From positions 1 through 64,000 of the forward strand of contig DASUKM010000022.1 in assembly GCA_036278735.1 (NCBI GenBank): a stretch of DNA of 64,000 bases, in the 5' to 3' direction. Shown here one piece after another: positions 7,843 to 15,241 of this stretch. The notes under the pieces were generated by a model. The model saw only the letters and a program-made list of their open reading frames with translations. It ran no database searches and had not been told where the DNA came from. A program made the position numbers and the translations under genes. Numbering within the stretch: the first letter of the stretch is position 1; every line of letters begins with the position of its first letter. Source of the DNA: DASUKM01 sp036278735. GTDB lineage: Bacteria; Acidobacteriota; Vicinamibacteria; Vicinamibacterales; 2-12-FULL-66-21.

Positions 7843-8691
7843 ATGAGCAACGCACAATCTCTCCGGATCCCCGTGAGCGAACGGGCCAAGGCAATGACAG
7901 TCCAAGACCTGCTCGATTTCGTTCGCGACCCACCACTCGACAGCCGGTTCGCGCACCACAAATATCATCGACAGTGGGCCGACCACACGCCTCAGGACGT
8001 GTGGGTCGGTTGGCTGCGTGAATACAGCGGCCCAGGGCATTACCATCGCAAAGGATCGACCGACTCCGCGCGCGCCGTGTACAACCACGTGAAGTCGGTC
8101 CCGATGCTCGCGTGGTTCTGTGAGCAAGTCGGAGTTCCGGTGGCCAAATTGGCGGAAGCAGCGAGCGCCGCCTCACCGGTACGATCGAAGGCTGCCCAAG
8201 CCGCGGCGTTTCGTCGTGTAATTCCCTGGGCGGAGGTCGACGCGCGACTGGCCCTTCGCAGAATCGGACGTAAGAGGATCGATACTCCGCAGCAGTTGCG
8301 CCGCATCATTTCGCGACTATCGCTGTCGTGCCCGGTAACGGATCGGTTCAGCGCTTCGTGGCGACGGCTCGCGAGCCAGGGCGGGCAACAAGAACGGCGG
8401 CACCCGCCGTACAAGACGCAGCACGATCATTGGCTCCGATGGCTGAAGGGATGGAACGGCGCTGGAGCATACGGACGAAAGAACTGGAGCCGATCGGCGG
8501 AGTTCGTCTACGGGCACATCGTCAATCCGCAGATGCTCATCTACCTGGGCGAAGCCGCGGGCGTGCCAAAGAGCGTTCTCCTCGCCGCGTATCGTGCCGG
8601 GCTCGGGAACGCGGCGACGATGTCGGCGATGTCTGCCGCAATCCGACGCGTGATGCCGTGGCCTATCATCGAGTGGGCACTGGTCCACTAA
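7843..8691 (+). CDS. Unassigned protein with two internal repeats, 282 aa
   Basis: I do not recognise this family. The protein contains the same module twice. Residues ~52-136 run VWVGWLREYSGPGHYHRK, SARAVYNHVKSVPMLAWF, a GVP turn, then AAFRRVIPW. Residues ~196-281 run HWLRWLKGWNGAGAYGRK, SAEFVYGHIVNPQMLIYL, GVP, AAIRRVMPW. A basic linker (RRIGRKRIDTPQQLRRIIS) joins them. Trp, Tyr, Arg/Lys and His are over-represented and there is no signal peptide or membrane segment, so a cytoplasmic nucleic-acid-binding role is conceivable but unproven. A hand count of the first ~90 codons gives about 30% A/T at third positions, well above the neighbours, which suggests recent acquisition. The ATG at 7843 begins the conserved-looking frame. 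No Shine-Dalgarno is visible. Confidence 0.75.
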   Translation: MSNAQSLRIPVSERAKAMTVQDLLDFVRDPPLDSRFAHHKYHRQWADHTPQDVWVGWLREYSGPGHYHRKGSTDSARAVYNHVKSVPMLAWFCEQVGVPVAKLAEAASAASPVRSKAAQAAAFRRVIPWAEVDARLALRRIGRKRIDTPQQLRRIISRLSLSCPVTDRFSASWRRLASQGGQQERRHPPYKTQHDHWLRWLKGWNGAGAYGRKNWSRSAEFVYGHIVNPQMLIYLGEAAGVPKSVLLAAYRAGLGNAATMSAMSAAIRRVMPWPIIEWALVH

Positions 8692-8911
8692 GGGACACAG
8701 ATTACACTCCCGGGCCGCCATGGGGCCAACGATTGACGCGGCTTACACGAGGAACTCGCGCATCCTCGTCTGGGGCTTGCGGTCCTTACGTTTTTCCTTC
8801 AAAGCCACACCTGCGTGTCGCTGACCCCCAGCCGACAGGCCTAGGGTCAGACAGGTTCTCGCTTGCCGCAGCGGCGATCAGACGACACATCAGACCAGCA
8901 GCGGGTCATCC
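8692..8911. repeat. Non-coding stretch with an inverted repeat
   Basis: No gene is seen. The segment holds GGGACACAGATTACACTCCC just after the upstream stop codon, and CTGACCC (8821-8827) with its exact inverse GGGTCAG (8844-8850). Both strings resemble ends of REP-like elements mobilised by RAYT transposases, but no transposase is present. The inverted repeat lies between convergent genes and could act as a two-way terminator. Confidence 0.4.
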
Positions 8912-11869
8912 TCAGTTCTTCACCACCGCGACAACCCGCCGGTGGAGATCCGCCACGGCGGCAACCTGCTGGGTCGTGGGCGCGGCCATCGTCGACGAGT
9001 TGCCATCCGTGCCGCCATACGAGGCCCCATACAGCGAATTGTATTGAGCCACGAGTTCCCCATTCAGCGACCGCAGGGCGGTGGTCGCCTCGCTCGCCGC
9101 CGCCCGTTGCAGCGCCGCGGACGTTCGGTCGATGTCCTGACTGAGCTCGGTGGCCAGTTGGAATTGTTGCGTGAGTCCCGCCATCGGCGTCTTGTTTCTC
9201 GGATCCATTCGCACGGTCAGCGGCTGCGTATACGTGTGTCCGTCCACCGTCAGTTCGATCGTGTAGCGTCCGGGCAGCGCCGCAGGACCCAGCGGTCCGA
9301 TCGGCGAATCGTGCAGGACGACGGAGATCGCCACGGCCGGGCGCAGAACGTGAGGAGACGGATAGTGCAGGTCCCACACGAACCGGTGCATGCCGGCCTC
9401 GGTGGAAAGCGTCTGGGGAGGGCGCAGCCAGTAGGTTGGGAAATTCAGCGTCGCGGGGTCCACTGACGTCGGCGTGTCCGTCGACGCGTAGCGGCGCACG
9501 CGCTTACCGGCAGCATCGACGATGTCGAGCGTCACCGGCCCGCTCGCCGGTTCCTTCAGGTAGTAATCGATGATGGCGCCGCTCGGCGGGTTCTGCCCCG
9601 CCGGAAACTCCGGCTCGAGCTGGGTGTCGGTGTACGTGTTGCGCGGGATCTGGTAGGCGGATTCGGGCTCGTAGAGAAACCCCGTCGTTGCGGCGGCCGC
9701 AGCCGCGAGCTGGCGTAGCGGCGTGATGTCGTCGAGGATCCAGTCGGAACGGCCGTGGGTCGCGACCACGAGGTCGTTGTCGTGAACGGCCAGATCCCGC
9801 ATCGACGTCACGGGCAGATTCAATTGCAGCGACTGCCAGTGATCACCATCATCCACCGAGAACCAGACCGCACGTTCGGTCCCGGCGAAGAGCAGGCCCT
9901 TGCGCACCGGATCCTCGCGCACCACGTTCGCCGGAGCGTTGTCGGGCAGTCCGTTCGTGATCGGTTGCCAGCTCTTGCCGCCGTCGTGCGTGCGATAGAT
10001 GTAGGGCTTCAGATCGTCGAGGAAGAACCGGCTGACAGCCGCATACGCCGTCTCGTCGTCGAAGTGTGACGCGACGAGCTGCGTGACGGTGCTCCATGAC
10101 GTCATGGCTGGCGGCGTCACGTTGTGCCAGTGCGCTCCACCGTCGCGCGTCACCCAGATGAGCCCGTCCGTCGTCCCCACCCAGATCGTGTTCACGTTCT
10201 TGAACGACGGTCCGATGCTGTAGATGACGCCCCGATGATGAGGCGCCTCGACGTGAGCGCCGAACGGACCGAACGACGCCGGGATGCCGGGGTTCGCCGC
10301 CGAGAGATCCGGACTGATCGCCTGCCAGCTCTGGCCTCCGTTGGCGGTCTTCAACAGAACGTTCCCCCCGAGATACAGCACGTGCGGATCCGCGGGAGAG
10401 AACAGCAGCGGCGCGTAAGGACTGAAACGGTACTTGCCGTCGAACCGCGCCACCTGCGGGCCGACGAACTGACTCTCGCGCGTCGTCCAGTCGTAGCGGA
10501 CGACGTGGCTGGAGTAGATGATGTTGGGATGCAGCGGATCCGGCGCGATGTAGCCGTCTTCGTCCGCCCCCACCGGATGCCAGTCACGGAACGTGATCTG
10601 CCCGTCGTTGCTGCGGCTCAGAATGCCGAACGAGCCGCTGTCCTGCTGCGCGCTGTAGACGCGATACGGAAACTGGTTGTCGGTGACGACGTGATAGGCC
10701 TGCGCGAGCGGCTGGTTGTACCAGGAACTCCAGGTCTTGCCGCCATCGACGCTCAACGTCGCCCCCTGGTCGACGCCCACCGCGATGATCCTGGGGTTGC
10801 TCGGATTGATCCAGACATGATGGTAGTCGTTCCCGCCAGGAGCGCCTCTGATGGCCGTGAACGTCTGGCCGCCGTCCATGGAACGGTACAGGGCCGTCTG
10901 GCTGGCATACAGTTCGTCGGGATTGTCGGGCGCGACCGTCAGGAAGCCGCCAGTGGTGCGCCGGTCCTGGCTGACACGGTGAAACGTCTGCCCCGCATCG
11001 TCCGAGCGATAGATCCCGCCGTCCGCGCTGGCGTACATGCGGTTGGGATTGCCGGGCGCGATCGCCAGACGGATCCGGCCCAGGCCCTGCGCGACGTCTG
11101 GCAGTCCCTGACCGATTTGGTTCCACGTCGTACCGCCGTCGCTCGATTTGAACAGACCGCTGCCAGGAACTCTCGCCGTCTGCACGCCGGCCGCAACCGC
11201 GGGCGCCTCGCGTGCCGCCCAGAGGACCGCGTAAATCGTGTTCGCATTCGACGGATCGAACGCGACTTCCGCGGCCCCCGTGTTCTCATCTTTATAGAGG
11301 ACCCTCTCGAACGTCCGTCCGCCGTTCGTCGACCGAAACACGCCGCGCTCCTCGTTCGGTCCGTACGGATGACCGAGCACGGCGACGAACAGGCGGTCCG
11401 GATTGTGTGGGTCCAGGACGATCGAGGCCAGCTGCTGCCCGTCGCGCAGGCCAAGATGCTCCCACGTCTTGCCCGCGTCGGTGGACTTGTAGAGACCGTC
11501 GCCGATGGATAGATCCGGCCGCATCGTCGCTTCCCCCGACCCGGCGTAAATGATGTCGGGATTGGAAGGCGCCACGGCCAGCGACCCGAGCGAATTGTTC
11601 TCGTCGCCCTTGAAGAGCGGATCCCACGTCAGGCCCGCGTCGATCGTTTTCCAGAGGCCGCCGTTCTCCGCGTCCATGTAGAACACATTCGGCTGGCTGG
11701 GTACGCCGATGACCGCCGCGATCCGCCCGCTGCGAAACGGACCGATCAGGCGCCAGCGCATGCCGCCGTAGAGGCTGGCTGACGTCTGGCCCAGAACGGG
11801 CGCGACGAACAGCGCGACGACGGCGGCGACGATCGACAACGGGAACCAGACACGGTTGTATGCACGCAT
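8912..11869 (-). CDS. Secreted VPS10/sortilin-type BNR-repeat glycosidase-like protein
   Basis: A 985-residue exported protein. The N-terminus is a classical signal peptide (MRAYNRVWFPLSIVAAVVAL, then cleavage after a Gly-Gln region). The first two thirds are many BNR/sortilin blades with recurring S-x-D-x-G-x-x-W boxes such as STDAGKTWEHL, SSDGGTTWNQIG, SVDGGKTWSSW and THDGGKSWQPI. These form the 10-bladed propeller of VPS10-like proteins, often annotated as glycosyl hydrolases although catalysis is rarely shown. The C-terminal ~250 residues hold an Ig-like region (YTIELTVDGHTYTQPLTVRM) and helices. It starts 11 bases after sodC on the same strand, so the two are likely co-transcribed. A paralogue lies at 42129-45137. 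The start was set by the signal peptide. Confidence 0.9.
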   Translation of the reverse strand: MRAYNRVWFPLSIVAAVVALFVAPVLGQTSASLYGGMRWRLIGPFRSGRIAAVIGVPSQPNVFYMDAENGGLWKTIDAGLTWDPLFKGDENNSLGSLAVAPSNPDIIYAGSGEATMRPDLSIGDGLYKSTDAGKTWEHLGLRDGQQLASIVLDPHNPDRLFVAVLGHPYGPNEERGVFRSTNGGRTFERVLYKDENTGAAEVAFDPSNANTIYAVLWAAREAPAVAAGVQTARVPGSGLFKSSDGGTTWNQIGQGLPDVAQGLGRIRLAIAPGNPNRMYASADGGIYRSDDAGQTFHRVSQDRRTTGGFLTVAPDNPDELYASQTALYRSMDGGQTFTAIRGAPGGNDYHHVWINPSNPRIIAVGVDQGATLSVDGGKTWSSWYNQPLAQAYHVVTDNQFPYRVYSAQQDSGSFGILSRSNDGQITFRDWHPVGADEDGYIAPDPLHPNIIYSSHVVRYDWTTRESQFVGPQVARFDGKYRFSPYAPLLFSPADPHVLYLGGNVLLKTANGGQSWQAISPDLSAANPGIPASFGPFGAHVEAPHHRGVIYSIGPSFKNVNTIWVGTTDGLIWVTRDGGAHWHNVTPPAMTSWSTVTQLVASHFDDETAYAAVSRFFLDDLKPYIYRTHDGGKSWQPITNGLPDNAPANVVREDPVRKGLLFAGTERAVWFSVDDGDHWQSLQLNLPVTSMRDLAVHDNDLVVATHGRSDWILDDITPLRQLAAAAAATTGFLYEPESAYQIPRNTYTDTQLEPEFPAGQNPPSGAIIDYYLKEPASGPVTLDIVDAAGKRVRRYASTDTPTSVDPATLNFPTYWLRPPQTLSTEAGMHRFVWDLHYPSPHVLRPAVAISVVLHDSPIGPLGPAALPGRYTIELTVDGHTYTQPLTVRMDPRNKTPMAGLTQQFQLATELSQDIDRTSAALQRAAASEATTALRSLNGELVAQYNSLYGASYGGTDGNSSTMAAPTTQQVAAVADLHRRVVAVVKN

Positions 11870-11880
11870 GAACGTTTCTT

Positions 11881-12396
11881 TCACCCCTTCGTGATCACGC
11901 CGCAGGCGATGCGGGCGCCGGCATTTCCCGCCGGGTCCGTCTTCTCGTCGTCGGGGCCAGCGTGCACGACGATCGCGGTCCCTCCCGGGTGAAACAGCGA
12001 ATCCGGACCGCTGCCGAGCGTCATGCCCCCCTTCGCGACCGAGACGTGCGCGGTGCCGTCGCGGTCCACCTCGAAATTCGGCAGGTCGCCCGCGTGCTCC
12101 CCGTGCGGGTTCAGGCGTCCGTGCTGCTTGCCCGCCGGATTGAAGTGCCCGCCGGCACTCGCGAAATCGGGCGGATCGCACTTGCCGACGGCATGGATAT
12201 GGATCGCATGCAGGCCCGGCGGCAGGTGCGACAGGGTCGCATTGATCAGGACGCCGCCGTGCGCGGTCGGCACGATCGTCGCGGTGCCGACCTGGACGCC
12301 GGCGGAGTTCACGAGCGTAGCCGTGGCCCGCGGCGCCGTCTGTGGACCGGCGGCGAGCAGGAGCGCAGGCAGGGCGAGCAGGTATGCACGCGTCAT
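11881..12396 (-). CDS. sodC: Cu/Zn superoxide dismutase, exported
   Basis: Dismutates superoxide in the periplasm. The 171-residue precursor has a signal peptide (MTRAYLLALPALLLAAG). All metal ligands are present: copper His66 and His68 in GLHAIHIHAVG, bridging His84 in GGHFNP, zinc ligands His92, His101 and Asp104 in HGRLNPHGEHAGDLPN, and copper His145 in IVVHAGPDD. The disulfide Cys pair is Cys73/Cys165 (KCDPP and RIACGVI). The start has a strong site, GGAGGTGA six bases before ATG. The gene sits between a sigma factor with a Cys-rich tail (upstream, same strand, 142-base gap) and the VPS10-like gene (11 bases downstream). This suggests metal- or oxidative-stress-linked expression. Confidence 0.96.
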   Translation of the reverse strand: MTRAYLLALPALLLAAGPQTAPRATATLVNSAGVQVGTATIVPTAHGGVLINATLSHLPPGLHAIHIHAVGKCDPPDFASAGGHFNPAGKQHGRLNPHGEHAGDLPNFEVDRDGTAHVSVAKGGMTLGSGPDSLFHPGGTAIVVHAGPDDEKTDPAGNAGARIACGVITKG

Positions 12397-12538
12397 CGAA
12401 TCACCTCCGTTCGATACACTGTAGCCGGGGCGATCACCCTCGGCAAATCGCGACGTCGGTTTGCTCAACCGCCGAGGCGCAAGGAACTCGCGGTGCGGCG
12501 GATCACCTGTCATCCGCGCGCCGATCTGAGCGACGATT

Positions 12539-13108
12539 TCAGCCGCCGGTCTGGCAGGTGCAGTTCCGGCACCCATGCTCAGCGCACGTGCCGCAGGATT
12601 CGATGAGACGCTTCTTCAGCGCCTCGCGGGCGCGGAACACCCGGACGCCGGCGTTGCTGGCCGAGAGCCCATGCCGCTCCGCGAAGGCTTTCACGGGCAT
12701 GCCTTCGACGTCGATCGCGTGGAGCGCCTCGGCGTACTCGGTCTTGAGCGTGCTCGCCAGCCGTCCGATGCAGCTGCAGATTTCGGCCTCCAGTTCCGGC
12801 TCGGGCGCGGTGTGCGTCGCGAGTTCGCGCGCGAAGGCGTCGGCGGCGCGGCCGGCTGCCGCGCGGCGGCGAAACCGATCGATCGCCGCGTTCCGGAGCG
12901 TGCGATAGAACCACGGCACGAGCCCTTCGTCGGCCGGCACCTGATCCCGCCGGTCGATCACTTTCACGAATGCGTCCTGCAGGATGTCCTCGGCGAGCGC
13001 GCGTTCGCCCACGCGGCGCTCGAGATACCGCAGGAACGCGCGGTGATTCTCGAGCAGGACGTCAACGCCCGCGTCGGATTCGTCGGCCGTGTTTTCCGCG
13101 TGCGGCAT
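12539..13108 (-). CDS. ECF sigma factor with Cys-rich C-terminal tail (CorE-like)
   Basis: A 189-residue extracytoplasmic-function sigma factor. Sigma region 2 spans about 15-85 (RALAEDILQDAFVKVIDRR, WFYRTLRNAAIDRFRRR) and region 4 about 115-168 (MPVKAFAERHGLSASNAGVR). It ends with five Cys in fourteen residues, CGTCAEHGCRNCTC (Cys172, 175, 180, 183, 185), plus a CSC at 111-113 in the linker. Sigma factors of the CorE/ECF44 type sense copper or other metals directly through such a tail and need no anti-sigma factor; none is visible here. The neighbours fit: sodC downstream and a Cys-rich peptide divergent. A TATACT box lies eight bases before the ATG. The metal identity is inference. Confidence 0.85.
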   Translation of the reverse strand: MPHAENTADESDAGVDVLLENHRAFLRYLERRVGERALAEDILQDAFVKVIDRRDQVPADEGLVPWFYRTLRNAAIDRFRRRAAAGRAADAFARELATHTAPEPELEAEICSCIGRLASTLKTEYAEALHAIDVEGMPVKAFAERHGLSASNAGVRVFRAREALKKRLIESCGTCAEHGCRNCTCQTGG

Positions 13109-13215
13109 GGACTCCCAGTATATCGACCGGGGGCGAGTGTAATGCGGACGCGGCGCGTGCGTGATCAGTTCGAAGGCCGGCACGGGGCCGGCCGAACAAC
13201 AACAAGGAGCTTCAA

Positions 13216-13308
13216 ATGTCCAAGAAGACCACCGAGACCCGCCGGCCGGGATGCCGCTGCGGCGCAATCTGCCTCTGCGGAAGCGGGTGCACCTGCTCGC
13301 ACGGGTAA
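13216..13308 (+). CDS. Cys-rich metallothionein-like peptide, 30 aa
   Basis: A small frame with a good ribosome site (AAGGAG six bases before ATG). It starts MSKKTTETRRPG and continues CRCGAICLCGSGCTC, ending SHG at TAA. Six of the last 18 residues are Cys, arranged as three CxC pairs (Cys13/15, 19/21, 25/27), followed by a terminal His. That is the arrangement expected for a soft-metal (Cu(I), Zn, Cd) cluster, as in bacterial metallothioneins. The protein is cytoplasmic with no signal peptide. It is divergent from the Cys-tailed sigma factor, 107 bases away, with sodC next. The likely role is buffering the metal that the sigma factor senses. I know no named family for it. The peptide frame is certain; the function is inferred. 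Confidence 0.75.
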   Translation: MSKKTTETRRPGCRCGAICLCGSGCTCSHG

Positions 13309-13475
13309 GCAGGACGGCGTGCCGCGTCCGCCCGGGCGCGGCGCGCCTCCCCAGTCGGATGGTACTGGAAGACGCCGCCACAAGGCCGGCAGACATAGCC
13401 ATACCCGCTCCGTCACATGCGGCAGACGGCGATGCGGCGAGTGGGCGAGCCGAGCACACGCGCGTGCGATGCGCG

Positions 13476-15203
13476 TCACTTGCGCGTGTCGATCGACAAC
13501 ACCATCTGCGCATCGGCGGCCTCGCGACGGACGCCGTTTTCGGTGGCGCTGTAGACGCCCGACGGCAGCGCGGCCGTTGCCCGCCCGACGACCACGCCGT
13601 AGCAGCCGCTCGTCGCCGTGGTCGTGAGGGTGACCGCGATCGCGCCAGGTTTGCGCACGGGCCTTGGCAGCGTCACGGCGACAGAACGCGGCGCCCACGA
13701 CACCGACCGAGGTGGAAAGACGGCGCTGACGCGCTGTCCCGATGGCAGGTCGACCCGCACCTTCAAGTCGCCGTTCATGATCGGGTCCTGGTCCTCAGGA
13801 CCCAGGTTCGTCGTGCGCTGGAACACCGGGATCCGCAGCTCGCGAACTCGCGCGTTGGCCGCCACGTTCCACCGTTCCTGCACCGCATTCGTGGAGGTGA
13901 TGCGGCAGTCCAGCTGGTGAGGGAATGCCGGCGAGGTGTCGAGCGCGTCTTTCAAGGTCGACGACTCACGGACCGGCCGTGCCAGCGGCACGTGCACGGA
14001 GGCCTGACAGATCAGCGGCTCGATGTGGTGATCCCGATCGAACCGCAGCGGCCACCAATAGGTATTCGCAATGGCCTGGTTGTTGTCCCCGTGCACGAGC
14101 ACATGCCCCGAATCCATCGGACTCGACCGGTACTGCATGATGCCCTCGACGACGACGGGTCCGGACGGCGATGGCAGAACGTTCGCCCCTTTGTCCTGCC
14201 CCATACAGCCGTCGCCGGAGAGCTGCGTCGGCTGCAGCGGTTCCGTCGTCGCACCCTCGCCATTCGCCCACGGACCGAGCGGCGCATGCGCCATGAGATA
14301 CGAGATCGTCGTGGACGGGCAGTTCGGGCATGTATGGCCGCCCACCAGATACCAGTAGCCGTCGTGTTCGAAGAAGCCGATACCCTCGAAGCTGACATGG
14401 GACATGACGCGGACAGCGGTGCCGGTCGTGCCGGTGAGGTTGGCATTCAGCTTCTGCACCCACACGTCCCAGCTGGGGACGCCCCCCTCGATCGCCGCCA
14501 TGACATCGCTCGCGGCATAGGCGGAGCCATCGGGTTGGACCATGATGTTCAAGTCGTGGCCGAGATACGGCCCGGTCGGCTTGAACACGTTTCCCCACGG
14601 GCCGCCGGGCGACGTGGACTGCGCCACGTCGTAGCCGCGCGGTCCCACGAACCACATCAGGTATCGGTGCAGACCCGCACTCCACACGACCTGGGGCTTC
14701 TGATCGCCCACCTGCTGACCGCCGAGCATCGGGATGTAGTCGCGTTCGACGACACGCCAGTGCACCAGATCCGGCGACGACAGCGACACGATTCCGCACT
14801 CGGGCTTGTCGTTGCGGCTCGCATCGATGTCGCGGTTTCGGCCGAACGCCATCGTGCCGCAGCCCCACTCGCGGCCGTACATCCAATACCGGCCTTCGAA
14901 GTACGCGAGGTGCGCCTCGTGCGCGTCGATCGCGTTGCCGTCGACATCGAGCGCCGTATTCACCGGACCGTACTCGAGGGGAAACCGCGGACTCGGCGGC
15001 AAGCCGTCGTCGCCGTGCAGGAGATCCGGCGCGAAATTGTTCAGCACGGCTTCGGCGCTGCTCGCGCGCGCGGACGAGGGACCGGATGCCACGACCGCCG
15101 GACCGGGCGTGGCGACACCGATCCCGGTGAGCATCGCGAACGCGATGACGGCTCCTGTTCGACGCGCGCGCTGGTCCGGAGTCATGCGCTCGGCCGGGCG
15201 CAT
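13476..15203 (-). CDS. Secreted GH43-like five-bladed propeller protein
   Basis: A 575-residue exported protein. After an N-terminal hydrophobic segment (TGAVIAFAMLTGIGVATPG) comes a propeller resembling family 43 glycosidases: NAIDAHEAHLAYFEGRYWMYG (residue run split here for length), FGRNRDIDAS, SSPDLVHWRVV and VGGHTCPNCPS. The HxxHLAYFEGRYW(M)YG strand is typical of bacterial GH43-type arabinanase/xylosidase relatives. The C-terminal ~150 residues form beta-rich domains. I cannot assign the catalytic acid or base with certainty, so activity is open. Starts at 15203 or 15185 are both possible; neither has a clear ribosome site. The S9 peptidase lies 38 bases upstream on the same strand. Confidence 0.75.
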   Translation of the reverse strand: MRPAERMTPDQRARRTGAVIAFAMLTGIGVATPGPAVVASGPSSARASSAEAVLNNFAPDLLHGDDGLPPSPRFPLEYGPVNTALDVDGNAIDAHEAHLAYFEGRYWMYGREWGCGTMAFGRNRDIDASRNDKPECGIVSLSSPDLVHWRVVERDYIPMLGGQQVGDQKPQVVWSAGLHRYLMWFVGPRGYDVAQSTSPGGPWGNVFKPTGPYLGHDLNIMVQPDGSAYAASDVMAAIEGGVPSWDVWVQKLNANLTGTTGTAVRVMSHVSFEGIGFFEHDGYWYLVGGHTCPNCPSTTISYLMAHAPLGPWANGEGATTEPLQPTQLSGDGCMGQDKGANVLPSPSGPVVVEGIMQYRSSPMDSGHVLVHGDNNQAIANTYWWPLRFDRDHHIEPLICQASVHVPLARPVRESSTLKDALDTSPAFPHQLDCRITSTNAVQERWNVAANARVRELRIPVFQRTTNLGPEDQDPIMNGDLKVRVDLPSGQRVSAVFPPRSVSWAPRSVAVTLPRPVRKPGAIAVTLTTTATSGCYGVVVGRATAALPSGVYSATENGVRREAADAQMVLSIDTRK

Positions 15204-15241
15204 TGTGTCACGAGAGGATGCGCGTCTGCCAGGCCGGACGA

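Noticed and set aside
13309..13475. Minus-strand frame with a CRPCGG knuckle
   Set aside because: No start codon or ribosome site, and it is antisense to the better-supported Cys-rich peptide; probably coincidental.
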